Part shown: positions 1 through 7,675 of the stretch, in pieces
Layout: the number at the start of each line of letters is the position of its first letter
Position numbering within the stretch: position 1 is the first letter of the stretch
Assembly (NCBI GenBank): GCA_944381485.1
Contig: CALWLI010000006.1
Location: 16,639 to 80,638 of the forward strand
Reading direction: 5' to 3'
Source of the DNA: an uncultured Lachnospiraceae bacterium
Lineage (GTDB): Bacteria; Bacillota; Clostridia; Lachnospirales; Lachnospiraceae
Length of the DNA: 64,000 bases
Made by a program: the position numbers and the translations under genes
The notes under the pieces: generated by a model
The model's input: the letters and a program-made list of their open reading frames with translations, nothing else
Databases searched by the model: none
What the model was told of the DNA's origin: nothing

Positions 1-2
1 TG

Positions 3-947
3 GAGGTGGACAATGCCTCATATGTGGTATACTCCCACGACAAAAAGTTTCTCTACAGTATAGCTGACGAGGGCGTGGTTTCTTTCAGGATACTGCCCAA
101 CGGAACATTAAATCGTGTTAACTGCGCGAAGATAAACGGAATGAGAGGCTGCCATCTGTCGGTGACTCCTGATAACAAGTACATCTGTGTCTCAGGATTC
201 CATGACGGAAAGCTGACCGTGCTTGAGATAAACAAGGACGGCACAGTGGGCAAGATAAAGTATGAGGTCTACAATCAGGGCTACGGCTCCATAGCCGAGA
301 GAAACTTCAGCCCCCATGTGAGATGCTCAAAGGTAACACCGGACAACAAATATCTCTTCTCTGTGGACTCGGGAATAGACCAGGTAAAGATATTCAAGTT
401 TGATCCCCATACTGATGAGGAGTTAAGACAGGTGGACGCCATCAGATGTGAGAGAGGATCATCTCCCAGATTCTTCAGGTTCAGCCCTGACGGAAGGTTC
501 TTGTATCTGGTATATGAGATCAAAAACGTTATAGAGGTCTACTCCTACAGGGCCGGTGAGAGAGGCCCCATAGTGGAGAAGGTACAGAGCATATCCACCA
601 CGGCGGACAAGACAGGAAATCCCAATATAGCAGCCTGCAGCATAAAGCTCAGCGATGACGGGAAGCACGTGTTCTGCTCAAACGCAGGGGAGAATACAGT
701 CACCATGTATGACAGAGACGAGGAGACAGGCCTTCTCACCATGAAGAACTCCCTCCCCATAAGCGGAGATTATCCGAAGGATATTGCCATATTCCCGGAC
801 GGTGAGCACATGGTGGTGGCAAATCACGGCAGCGGAACACTTACCTTTTTCAAGGTGGATTATGAGAGATCGCTTATAGTCATGAATAAGCTCCCTCTGG
901 AGGTAAATCAGCCCAACTGTATAAGGATAGTCGAACTTACAAAGTAA
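3..947 (+). CDS. Lactonase-family beta-propeller protein (5' end cut off)
   Basis: The reading frame is open to the left edge, so the true start lies outside the window. The visible ~314 residues show repeated blades of the type TPDNKYxxxxxxxxxKVxxF, seen for example at TPDNKYICVSGFHDGK, TPDNKYLFSVDSG and SPDGRFLYLV. This is the pattern of the 7-bladed YbhE/Pgl-like lactonase family, whose best known member hydrolyses 6-phosphogluconolactone in the pentose phosphate pathway. Family members are usually about 340-350 residues, so roughly 30 residues are missing. Many members have no proven activity, so 'lactonase-like' is safer than pgl. No neighbouring pentose phosphate gene is visible. A terminator follows directly. 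Confidence 0.8.
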   Translation, partial: EVDNASYVVYSHDKKFLYSIADEGVVSFRILPNGTLNRVNCAKINGMRGCHLSVTPDNKYICVSGFHDGKLTVLEINKDGTVGKIKYEVYNQGYGSIAERNFSPHVRCSKVTPDNKYLFSVDSGIDQVKIFKFDPHTDEELRQVDAIRCERGSSPRFFRFSPDGRFLYLVYEIKNVIEVYSYRAGERGPIVEKVQSISTTADKTGNPNIAACSIKLSDDGKHVFCSNAGENTVTMYDRDEETGLLTMKNSLPISGDYPKDIAIFPDGEHMVVANHGSGTLTFFKVDYERSLIVMNKLPLEVNQPNCIRIVELTK

Positions 948-953
948 AGGATG

Positions 954-999
954 AAGAGAGCGGATACCGAGACTGAGATCCCGGGTTCCGCTCTCTTTT
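954..999 (+). terminator. Rho-independent terminator of the lactonase-like gene
   Basis: An 11-bp perfect stem (AAGAGAGCGGA at 954-964 pairing with 987-997) is followed by a short T run. It starts 6 nt after the stop codon and separates this gene from the perR promoter. Confidence 0.8.
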
Positions 1000-1028
1000 A
1001 AGTTTTTTATTAAAAACAAAGTCGGGAG

Positions 1029-1057
1029 TTGACATTTTTTATGAGAGGGAATATAAT
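1029..1057 (+). promoter_or_regulatory. Sigma-A type promoter of the perR-reverse rubrerythrin operon
   Basis: A perfect TTGACA (1029-1034) and a perfect TATAAT (1052-1057) are separated by exactly 17 bp. The start of transcription would fall near 1064, just inside the palindrome described next. Confidence 0.85.
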
Positions 1058-1060
1058 GAG

Positions 1061-1095
1061 ATTAAATTAATAATAGTAATGATTATTGTTTTAAT
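1061..1095 (+). promoter_or_regulatory. Fur/Per-box-like operator, 35-bp palindrome
   Basis: The stretch is a dyad centred on 1078: ATTAAA (1061-1066) mirrors TTTAAT (1090-1095) and AATAAT (1069-1074) mirrors ATTATT (1082-1087). The inner 19 bp (1069-1087) match the classical E. coli Fur-box consensus at 14 of 19 positions. It covers about -3 to +32 of the predicted transcript, a position where a bound repressor would block initiation. Together with the Fur-family gene immediately downstream this points to autoregulation by the encoded PerR/Fur-like protein. Confidence 0.75.
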
Positions 1096-1121
1096 TTTGT
1101 TTTACCCTACATGGAGATTTA

Positions 1122-1523
1122 ATGAAGGTCGTTAAGAATTCAAAAAAGAGAGATGCTGTGAGAGCCTATATTATGGGAACTGACAGTCACCCCACGGCAG
1201 AGGAGATCTACGCCAAGGTAAGGACAATCTTTCCCAGGATAAGCCTCGGCACAGTCTACAGGAATCTGAACCAGATGGAGGAGTCCGGAGAGATAAAGAG
1301 GCTAAGCTTTACCGACGGGCCTGATCACTATGACTATAATACCTCCACCCACTATCACTATATCTGCCGCAAATGCGGTAGGATATATGACATGCCTACG
1401 GGAGTCAAGGATGCTATACTGAAGGCAGTGGAGGCGGGAGCTCCGGGAACTGTGGAGTCTCACGACCTTGTGTTTTACGGTGTGTGTAATGAATGCCGGA
1501 ATTCATCCGGAAATTTATTATAA
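1122..1523 (+). CDS. perR: Fur-family peroxide-sensing-type repressor (PerR-like)
   Basis: The 133-residue protein has the Fur-family winged helix (HPTAEEIYAKVRTIFPRISLGTVYRNLNQMEESG, split by natural variation) followed by the dimerisation domain with histidine-rich DHYDYNTSTHYHYIC. Two CxxC pairs (CRKC near residue 83 and CNEC near residue 122) form the structural zinc site. Length is typical. The next gene, a reverse rubrerythrin, begins 32 bp downstream with no terminator between them, so the two are probably one operon, the classic arrangement for a peroxide-responsive PerR. Discrimination from Fur or Zur is by context only. The upstream palindrome suggests autorepression. Confidence 0.85.
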   Translation: MKVVKNSKKRDAVRAYIMGTDSHPTAEEIYAKVRTIFPRISLGTVYRNLNQMEESGEIKRLSFTDGPDHYDYNTSTHYHYICRKCGRIYDMPTGVKDAILKAVEAGAPGTVESHDLVFYGVCNECRNSSGNLL

Positions 1524-1555
1524 ATCAATAATTTTATATAAAAGGAGAAAAAACT

Positions 1556-2101
1556 ATGAAGACTTGGGTATGTACAGTATGCGGATATGTATGTGAGGGA
1601 GAGAATCCTCCTGCAGAGTGTCCTGTTTGCCACGCTCCCGCTGAGAAGTTCAAAGAGCAGGGCGGCGACGGAATGACATGGGCTGCAGAGCATGTTGTTG
1701 GTGTTGCACAGGGAGCACCCGAGGATATAATGAATGACCTCAGAGCTAACTTTGAGGGAGAGTGCACAGAGGTAGGAATGTACCTTGCAATGGCAAGAGT
1801 AGCTCACAGAGAGGGATATCCCGAGATCGGTGAGTACTGGAGAAGAGCAGCTCTTGAGGAAGCTGAGCACGCAGCTAAGTTTGCAGAGCTTCTCGGAGAG
1901 GTCCTCACAGACTCAACAAAGAAGAACCTTGAGATGAGAGTTGCAGCTGAGAACGGAGCTACAGCAGGAAAGACAGACCTTGCAAAGAGAGCAAAAGCCC
2001 TCAACCTTGACGCTATCCACGACACAGTTCATGAGATGGCTCGTGACGAGGCAAGACACGGAAAGGCATTCGCAGGTCTTCTTAAGAGATACTTCGGTTA
2101 A
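1556..2101 (+). CDS. Reverse rubrerythrin (N-terminal rubredoxin, C-terminal ferritin-like domain)
   Basis: The 181-residue protein starts with a rubredoxin-type iron centre (CTVCGY at residues 6-11 and CPVCHAP near 23-29), followed by a four-helix ferritin-like diiron domain with ExxH-type motifs ([42 protein letters not shown]). This domain order is the reverse of classical rubrerythrin. Characterised clostridial reverse rubrerythrins reduce hydrogen peroxide and oxygen with electrons from NADH via an NADH:rubredoxin oxidoreductase, and they are PerR-regulated. The RBS AAAGGAG lies a good distance before ATG 1556. It probably acts in the cytoplasm as a peroxide reductase. Confidence 0.92.
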   Translation: MKTWVCTVCGYVCEGENPPAECPVCHAPAEKFKEQGGDGMTWAAEHVVGVAQGAPEDIMNDLRANFEGECTEVGMYLAMARVAHREGYPEIGEYWRRAALEEAEHAAKFAELLGEVLTDSTKKNLEMRVAAENGATAGKTDLAKRAKALNLDAIHDTVHEMARDEARHGKAFAGLLKRYFG

Positions 2102-2129
2102 TAGAACCTTGTAAATAAGAGGTTTTCCG

Positions 2130-2160
2130 GAGGGCGGGCAGAGATGCCCGCCCTCTTTTA
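2130..2160 (+). terminator. Rho-independent terminator after reverse rubrerythrin
   Basis: An 11-bp GC-rich perfect stem (GAGGGCGGGCA, 2130-2140, with 2145-2155), a GAGA tetraloop and a T-rich tail. Confidence 0.9.
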
Positions 2161-2181
2161 TCTTTTCGTTAGGCATAAAGC

Positions 2182-2869
2182 TTAGAGATTCAATAACTGC
2201 TTCTTCTTGGCGTCAAATTCATCTTGGGAGATGACCCCACTATCCAATAAGTCCTTGTATTTTTTTAATTCGTCCGCATTGCTTTGAGATACTTCTTGTT
2301 TAACGACAGTTTGTTGATTGCTTTTATTTTTTGCTTGTCTTTCAAGAAGCAATTCGCTGATAGCCTGATGTATTTCATCCTTATTCTCAATGCCTGTAAA
2401 CACCAGTCTGCCGGAAGATGACGATACAGAAACGCCCTTAAGCAGGGAGCTTGTTCCGACGGCAGAGATGGAATCCAATGGTATATCCACTCGCTTTCCG
2501 AACATGGCTTTTCCATATACCCTTTTGTCGGTTACAGTTAATTCACTTTTTCCATAGGCGTACCAAACAAAACGTGAAATGAGTATTCCCTCTCCACCTC
2601 CAAAAACAGCAAAAGATAAAAGAAAGAATAGGTATGGCTGTAAATGGCTCAAGTAATCCGGGCATATCGCCACTGAAAATATCAGATATAAATGTGAACA
2701 ATACTCCGAGTGCTGACGGACCTATAACAATAAACCAAAAAGCTATGCCGGCAATTAAAATCCAACGACAAAGCTTTTTTATAACATTGGACAGTTCACT
2801 TTTTATGATGATACGCTCTTCCACGATTACCCCCTGAAAATAACTGGCGTTTTGCTTTTTAAACGTCAT
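2182..2869 (-). pseudogene. Frameshifted membrane protein with PH-like and SHOCT domains
   Basis: Two overlapping minus-strand frames look like one broken gene. The first (2869 down to 2543) starts MTFKKQNASYFQG and carries two hydrophobic segments. The second (open from 2673 down to 2182) carries another copy of the hydrophobic end, then YAYGKSELTVTDKRVYGK, a PH-like domain (DSISAVGTSSLLKGVSVSSS) and a C-terminal SHOCT motif (ELKKYKDLLDSGVISQDEF). Joining them near 2600-2640 by skipping one base gives a continuous bacterial PH/SHOCT protein of about 228 residues. The second frame has only a GTG and no ribosome binding site, arguing against an independent gene. The overlap is rich in short homopolymers, so a sequencing error is possible. 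Function unknown. Confidence 0.65.
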
Positions 2870-3072
2870 TTTCTCATCAAATTTGTTTTATTCCATTATA
2901 TATATATAAAGTCAATAAAATCGAAGAAACTCCTTCAAAAATACATTTTAAGAAAGATGAAATAAGAAATATAAAACCTTAAATCTATGGACTTTAAACT
3001 TTTTAAGTGTTATAGTTAACTCAAATAAAGAACCGAAAGTTCTGAAAAGCAAATTAAAGGAGGAATCAAAAA

Positions 3073-3612
3073 ATGGCAAACAAGTACGCAGGCACAAAGA
3101 CAGAGAAGAACCTTCAGGATGCTTTTGCAGGGGAGTCAATGGCAAGGAATAAATACACCTACTACGCTTCAATAGCAGACAAAGCAGGCTATAAGCAGAT
3201 GGCGGCTCTTTATCTTGAGACAGCAGACAATGAGAAAGAGCATGCAAAGATGTGGTTCAAGGAGCTCAATGATATTTCTGATCCCGCAGAGAACCTTAAG
3301 GCTGCAGCTGCAGGTGAGAACTATGAGTGGACAGATATGTATGCCCGTATGGCCAGAGAGGCTGAGGAAGAGGGATTTACAGAGCTTGCCGCAAAGTTCA
3401 GAATGGTAGCTGAGGTTGAGGCCGCTCATGAGAAGAGATATAAGGCTCTCCTTGCAAGACTTAAATCAGAGACCACCTTCAAGACCGAGGCTCCTCTCGG
3501 ATGGAAGTGCCGCAACTGCGGATACATCTACGAGGGCGAGGAGGCACCTGAGGTATGTCCTTGCTGCGCTCATCCCAGAGCTTACTTTGAGAGACTTGCC
3601 ATAAATTATTAA
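3073..3612 (+). CDS. rbr: Rubrerythrin (classical domain order)
   Basis: The 179-residue protein has an N-terminal ferritin-like diiron domain ([48 protein letters not shown]) and a C-terminal rubredoxin domain (CRNCGYIY near 147 and CPCCAHP near 162). It detoxifies peroxide in anaerobes. A strong RBS (AAAGGAGG) precedes ATG 3073. It has its own terminator at 3651, so it seems monocistronic. With the reverse rubrerythrin 1 kb upstream, the strain has both domain orders side by side. No obvious Per box was found in its 200-bp upstream gap. Confidence 0.95.
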   Translation: MANKYAGTKTEKNLQDAFAGESMARNKYTYYASIADKAGYKQMAALYLETADNEKEHAKMWFKELNDISDPAENLKAAAAGENYEWTDMYARMAREAEEEGFTELAAKFRMVAEVEAAHEKRYKALLARLKSETTFKTEAPLGWKCRNCGYIYEGEEAPEVCPCCAHPRAYFERLAINY

Positions 3613-3650
3613 TATGGTGTCGTATCAAAGGGAAAAATAAAGGGTTTTTT

Positions 3651-3688
3651 AAGCTGCTCTCCGTAAAAAAACGGAGGGCAGCTTTTTT
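3651..3688 (+). terminator. Rho-independent terminator after rubrerythrin
   Basis: A stem formed by AAGCTGCTCTCCGT (3651-3664) and 3671-3684 with an A-rich loop, followed by TTTTTT. Confidence 0.85.
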
Positions 3689-3842
3689 GACCCGAGTCTC
3701 TATCATATGGAGAATACCCGGATAAAATTATCGATTTCGTAAGATTATTTTTCGCTTTATCCCCCCTATATTGAAAAGCTTTTGTATTGCGTTAAATATT
3801 GCCATAGGTTAGAATAGTAGGGGTCAAAATATATTATCGGCG

Positions 3843-4613
3843 GTGAAGGATTTGGAAAAAGAAAATATGGATAACATAAACGAGGAGAAGGGAAGATCAG
3901 GCGGTCTTAAAGCGGAGATCATCAGCTGGATACAGGTGATATTGGCGGCCGTCATCATAGCCTTTGTCCTCAATAATTTTATAATAGCAAACTCCAAGGT
4001 GCCTACAGGCTCCATGGAGACAACCATAATGTCAGGAGACAGGGTGATAGGCTCAAGATTAAGCTATACCTTCGGAGATCCGGAGAGAGGAGACATAGCC
4101 ATCTTCAAATTCGGTTGGATATGTGAGAACTGTGAGCGGGCCATGGGTGAATCCCCGGCTCCCGAGATCTGTCCCTTCTGCGGGGAGGAGATAAAAAAGC
4201 CGGAAACTCTCTACTATGTAAAGAGAGTTATCGGAGTTCCGGGAGACATAGTTGAGATAAAGAGAGAGGGCACAGTGGCGGAATCGGAGGTCGATCCCTC
4301 CCCCTCACTTCCCTCTCCCGATGAAAACGGAAATTATCCCGGAGCTTCCGTGTACGTGAACGGGGAGAAGCTTCCCGAGGATTACCTCAAGGAGCCTATG
4401 GTATATCTCTATCTCGGAGATAACGCGGAAAAGTACGGAACTGAGGACGGAGTGTACAGATTTGAGGTCCCTGAGGGCTGCTATTTTATGATGGGAGACA
4501 ACAGAAATAATTCCATGGATGCAAGGTTCTGGAATGACCCCTTCATATCCGCCGACAAGATAATCGCGAAGGTGATGCTGAGATACTTCCCCAACCCGGG
4601 ATTACTTAAATAG
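3843..4613 (+). CDS. lepB: Signal peptidase I with an inserted four-cysteine zinc-ribbon-like module
   Basis: Type I signal peptidase that cleaves signal peptides of exported proteins at the outer face of the membrane. There is one N-terminal membrane segment (about residues 28-48), the catalytic serine in VPTGSMETT (Ser57), the catalytic lysine in YYVKRVIG (Lys127) and the MGDNRNNSMDAR box (217-227). Between the RGDI box and the lysine box sits an extra ~30 residues with CENC (94-97) and CPFC (110-113), which resembles a zinc ribbon and is not part of the usual fold. The GTG at 3843 is taken as start; an in-frame ATG at 3867 is an alternative giving 248 residues. The next gene, a secreted foldase, follows in the same direction 46 bp downstream. 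Confidence 0.92.
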   Translation: MKDLEKENMDNINEEKGRSGGLKAEIISWIQVILAAVIIAFVLNNFIIANSKVPTGSMETTIMSGDRVIGSRLSYTFGDPERGDIAIFKFGWICENCERAMGESPAPEICPFCGEEIKKPETLYYVKRVIGVPGDIVEIKREGTVAESEVDPSPSLPSPDENGNYPGASVYVNGEKLPEDYLKEPMVYLYLGDNAEKYGTEDGVYRFEVPEGCYFMMGDNRNNSMDARFWNDPFISADKIIAKVMLRYFPNPGLLK

Positions 4614-4659
4614 AGTTTACAAGACGAAGAATGATTAAAGCATAAAAGAGGAGAGTATT

Positions 4660-5853
4660 ATGAGAAAAAAGATTGCTGTAAGTGCGCTTATCGTAGCCGC
4701 AGCCGTTTTTGCGGCCTGGGGCTGCGGAAAGAAGGAGGCTGAGCCGGAGTCCTCAGCTGTCGAGACTGAGGCTGAGACCGAGGAGGAGAGCGAGGAGTCG
4801 GAGGAGGAAGAGCCCATAAGGCCTGAGAACCTCGGAGAGATCCGGCTTGGAGACTACAAGGGAATAGAGGTGGAGACAGAGGAGCCCTACATAGTCACCG
4901 ACGAGGAGGTGGATATATATATAAACAGCTATATACTTCCTCAGCACAAGCAGTCGGTGGATGATGAGATAACAGAGGGAGATACCGTAAACATAGATTA
5001 TGTGGGAAGGATGGACGGTGTGGCCTTTGACGGAGGCAGCGCCGAGGGAACAGACCTTACCATAGGCTCAGGCCGTTTTATAGACGGATTTGAGGACGGA
5101 CTTATAGGCTACAAGAAGGGAGACAAGGTGGACGTGAATGTCACCTTTCCGGACCCCTATGAGAGCAATCCCGACCTTGCAGGAAAGCCTGCGGTTTTTG
5201 AAGTCACGGTCAACGATGTGAAGAGAACCCCGGAGCTCACTGATGCGATAGTTTCGGAGCTGGATACCGAGTGCAAGACGGTAGCCGAGTACAAGAGAAA
5301 GCTCAAGGATCAGTTCCAGGAGAATGCCGACTATTCGGCAAGGCAGGCCCTCTCCTACGCCGCCATAGAGAAGGTTGTGGAGAACTCCGAGGTAAGTCCT
5401 TCTGAGGAGGCTGTAGAGTGGAAGGTAAAGGACCTTATAAAGAATTATTTTGAGCCTGTAATACTTCAGTCCTACGGCATGTCCCTTGATGACGTGCTGG
5501 CCGCTCAGGGGAAGACCAGAGCGGACTATGAGGCCGAGCTTGAGTCTGTTGCAACGGATACGGTAAAACAGATAATGGTGGCTGATGAGGTGGCAAGGCT
5601 TCAAAACATAGTGGTCACAGAGGCTGACCTCAAGGAGTATGCGGACGGAAACAATGTCAGCTTTGACGAGTTCATAGATACTTTCGGAAGAGAGAGGGCT
5701 GAGCAGACAGTTCTTGAGCAGAAGGCCATAGACTTTGTTGTGGACAATGCCGTTGTAAAGTATGTATCTCCTGAGGAGGCGGCATCCGAGCCTCAGCCTG
5801 AGGACTTGGAGCTTCCCGAGGAAGAGACGGAAGAGGCTGAAACGGAGGAATAA
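4660..5853 (+). CDS. Trigger-factor-like lipoprotein with FKBP-type prolyl isomerase domain
   Basis: 397 residues. A lipoprotein signal peptide ends at AAWGC (Cys22), followed by a very acidic linker (Glu/Ser runs to about residue 55). Then comes an FKBP peptidyl-prolyl isomerase domain (about 100-190, with DTVNIDYVGRMDGVAFDGG and a GFEDGLIGYKKGD segment) and a helical region resembling the C-terminal arm of trigger factor. The C-terminal tail is again Glu-rich. The lipobox predicts that it sits outside the membrane, so it is likely a foldase for exported proteins, matching its position directly after signal peptidase. Cytoplasmic trigger factor has no signal peptide and an N-terminal ribosome-binding domain, which is absent here. 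Confidence 0.85.
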   Translation: MRKKIAVSALIVAAAVFAAWGCGKKEAEPESSAVETEAETEEESEESEEEEPIRPENLGEIRLGDYKGIEVETEEPYIVTDEEVDIYINSYILPQHKQSVDDEITEGDTVNIDYVGRMDGVAFDGGSAEGTDLTIGSGRFIDGFEDGLIGYKKGDKVDVNVTFPDPYESNPDLAGKPAVFEVTVNDVKRTPELTDAIVSELDTECKTVAEYKRKLKDQFQENADYSARQALSYAAIEKVVENSEVSPSEEAVEWKVKDLIKNYFEPVILQSYGMSLDDVLAAQGKTRADYEAELESVATDTVKQIMVADEVARLQNIVVTEADLKEYADGNNVSFDEFIDTFGRERAEQTVLEQKAIDFVVDNAVVKYVSPEEAASEPQPEDLELPEEETEEAETEE

Positions 5854-5858
5854 GACAG

Positions 5859-6860
5859 ATGGTAATTACTCAGACACCATTTCGCATGTCATTTTTCGGG
5901 GGAGGCACTGACTTCCCGGAGTATTATAAAAAAAATAAGGGGGCTGTCATATCGGCAACCTTCGACAAATACTGTTATGTGAGCGTGAGACATCTTCCCC
6001 GCTTTTTCGACTACAAAAACGAGCTTATATACTCAAAGATAGAGAGGGTAACTTCCGAGGAGGATATAGTTCATCCCGCTATAAGAAATGCCATGAAGAT
6101 GATGGACATGCACGAGCTCAGGATAACCTATGACGCTGACCTTCCTGCAAGGAGCGGCCTTGGAACCAGCTCTTCCTTTGCTGTGGGAATGCTCAATGCC
6201 TTCTATGCCTTAAAGGGAAAATATGCTGACAAGAGGCGTCTGGCGGATGACGCCATCTACCTTGAGAGAGTGCTCTGCGACGAGGCGGGGGGTGTTCAGG
6301 ACCAGATAGCTGCAGCTTTCGGAGGACTCAACAGGATAGATTTTGACGCTGACGGCTACAGGGTAAGCCCCATAATAATATCTCCTGAGAGAAAAAAGGA
6401 GTTGAACGACAGCCTGATGCTCTTCTTTACAGGCTTTTCCAGATTTTCGTCGGATATCCAGACAGGGACAAAAAAGGCCATAGAGGACAAGGAGGCGGAG
6501 CTTAAGGAGATGTATAGCTTGGTGGATGAGGCTCAGACTGTGCTCACCGACAGACAGAGGCCGCTTTCGGAGTTCGGAAGACTCTTACATCACAACTGGG
6601 AGCTTAAGAGAGGCATAAGCAGCTCTATCTCCACAGATTCTATAGACGCTCTCTACAAAAAAGCCCTGGAGGCGGGAGCCCTGGGAGGCAAGCTTTTGGG
6701 AGCAGGGGGAGGAGGCTTCCTGCTGTTTTTTGTGGAGCCTGATATGAAGGAAAAAGTCAGGGAAGCCATGAAAGAATTACTATATGTTCCTTTTGAGTTT
6801 GAAAACAGTGGCACAAGTGTGGTACACTATTCACCTGAGAGCTACGAGCCTGAGCGATAA
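5859..6860 (+). CDS. hddA: GHMP-family kinase, probable D-glycero-D-manno-heptose 7-phosphate kinase
   Basis: 333 residues with the GHMP-kinase hallmarks: N-terminal TPFRMSFFGGGTDFPEY (residues 5-21), the ATP-binding loop ARSGLGTSSSFAVGML (about 100-115) and the C-terminal glycine motif GGKLLGAGGGGFLLFF (about 275-290). The FGGGTDFPEYY start is the pattern of HddA-type heptose kinases, which make D-glycero-D-manno-heptose 1,7-bisphosphate on the route to GDP-heptose. The start is only 5 bp after the preceding stop, so it belongs to the same transcript. A phosphoheptose isomerase, the preceding enzyme of that pathway, is encoded at 24535. Other sugar 1-kinases of the GHMP family are possible alternatives. 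Confidence 0.75.
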   Translation: MVITQTPFRMSFFGGGTDFPEYYKKNKGAVISATFDKYCYVSVRHLPRFFDYKNELIYSKIERVTSEEDIVHPAIRNAMKMMDMHELRITYDADLPARSGLGTSSSFAVGMLNAFYALKGKYADKRRLADDAIYLERVLCDEAGGVQDQIAAAFGGLNRIDFDADGYRVSPIIISPERKKELNDSLMLFFTGFSRFSSDIQTGTKKAIEDKEAELKEMYSLVDEAQTVLTDRQRPLSEFGRLLHHNWELKRGISSSISTDSIDALYKKALEAGALGGKLLGAGGGGFLLFFVEPDMKEKVREAMKELLYVPFEFENSGTSVVHYSPESYEPER

Positions 6861-6893
6861 GGGCTTTTAAATTTATTATTACAGAGGTGGAGT

Positions 6894-7472
6894 ATGGAAC
6901 TGCTTAAAGAGAGGATAAGAAAAGACGGCATAGTAAAGGACGGAAATGTCTTGAAGGTGGATTCTTTTTTGAACCATCAGATAGACGTGAAGCTTTTGGA
7001 GGAGATAGGCAAGGAATTCAAGAGACTTTTTGCCGACTGTGACATCAACAAGATCCTTACCATAGAGGCTTCGGGAATAGGAATAGCCGTTGAGGTGGCA
7101 AGAGCCTTCGGAGTTCCGGTGGTTTTTGCAAAAAAATCAAAAACTAAAAACATCGCGGGAGAGGTATGGACCTCAAAGGTCATGTCCTACACCCACGGGA
7201 GAGAGTTCGACATAATCGTTTCCAAGGACTTTCTGGGAAGCTCGGACAAGGTGCTCATAGTTGACGACTTTCTGGCAAACGGAGCTGCCCTTGAGGGACT
7301 CATATCCCTTGTAAAGGACGCGGGAGCCGAGCTTTGCGGCTGCGGAATAGTCATAGAAAAGGGCTTCCAGCCCGGAGGAGATGCCCTGAGAAAGAAGGGA
7401 GTAAGGCTTGAGTCTCTGGCTATAGTGGAGTCCATGGATCCTGCCACGGGAAAGATAAGCTTCAGGGAATAG
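6894..7472 (+). CDS. xpt: Xanthine phosphoribosyltransferase
   Basis: 192 residues, the normal Xpt length. It begins MELLKERI, and has the substrate-binding TIEASGIGIAVEVARAFGVP stretch and the PRPP loop VLIVDDFLANGAAL (about residues 122-135). The enzyme salvages xanthine to XMP. The gap to the preceding gene is only 33 nt, too short for the purine riboswitch often found before xpt, so it is probably read from the upstream promoter. A terminator follows. Confidence 0.93.
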   Translation: MELLKERIRKDGIVKDGNVLKVDSFLNHQIDVKLLEEIGKEFKRLFADCDINKILTIEASGIGIAVEVARAFGVPVVFAKKSKTKNIAGEVWTSKVMSYTHGREFDIIVSKDFLGSSDKVLIVDDFLANGAALEGLISLVKDAGAELCGCGIVIEKGFQPGGDALRKKGVRLESLAIVESMDPATGKISFRE

Positions 7473-7553
7473 TGACTCCTTGATTTTTAAAGAGGAAATG
7501 TAAGATCCTTGTTAAAACTATACAAAAATTAAATATGAATTTCGTGCAAAAGA

Positions 7554-7590
7554 GGGAATATGTTTAAATCAATTGCATATTCCCTTTTTT
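7554..7590 (+). terminator. Rho-independent terminator after xpt
   Basis: A 9-bp perfect stem (GGGAATATG at 7554-7562 with CATATTCCC at 7576-7584), a 13-nt loop and TTTTTT at 7585-7590. Confidence 0.75.
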
Positions 7591-7616
7591 AGTGTTAAAA
7601 TCTTCCCATAAGTTAC

Positions 7617-7654
7617 GTAAACGATTACCGTAATCCTTTACCGTAATCCTTTAC
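7617..7654 (+). promoter_or_regulatory. Array of three GTAA-N4-TTAC operator-like sites at 13-bp spacing
   Basis: GTAAACGATTAC (7617-7628), GTAATCCTTTAC (7630-7641) and GTAATCCTTTAC (7643-7654) follow each other with exactly 13 bp between starts. The first has the central CG typical of LacI/GalR operators; the other two belong to a perfect 13-bp tandem repeat (7628-7640 and 7641-7653). The array ends 21 bp before the start codon of the LacI-type regulator. A weak promoter candidate (TTGCAT 7573-7578, 17 bp, TAAAAT 7596-7601) lies immediately upstream, so binding would block or modulate transcription of the sugar operon. Confidence 0.6.
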
Positions 7655-7675
7655 TTAAGAGGGAAGGAAGCAGAT

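Noticed and set aside
5068-5604. Open frame of 178 codons on the minus strand.
   Set aside because: It lies entirely inside the trigger-factor-like gene, has no ribosome binding site, and its protein looks like antisense translation.
6861-6893. Possible purine riboswitch before xpt.
   Set aside because: The gap is 33 nt, too short for the aptamer, and no conserved riboswitch loops are seen.
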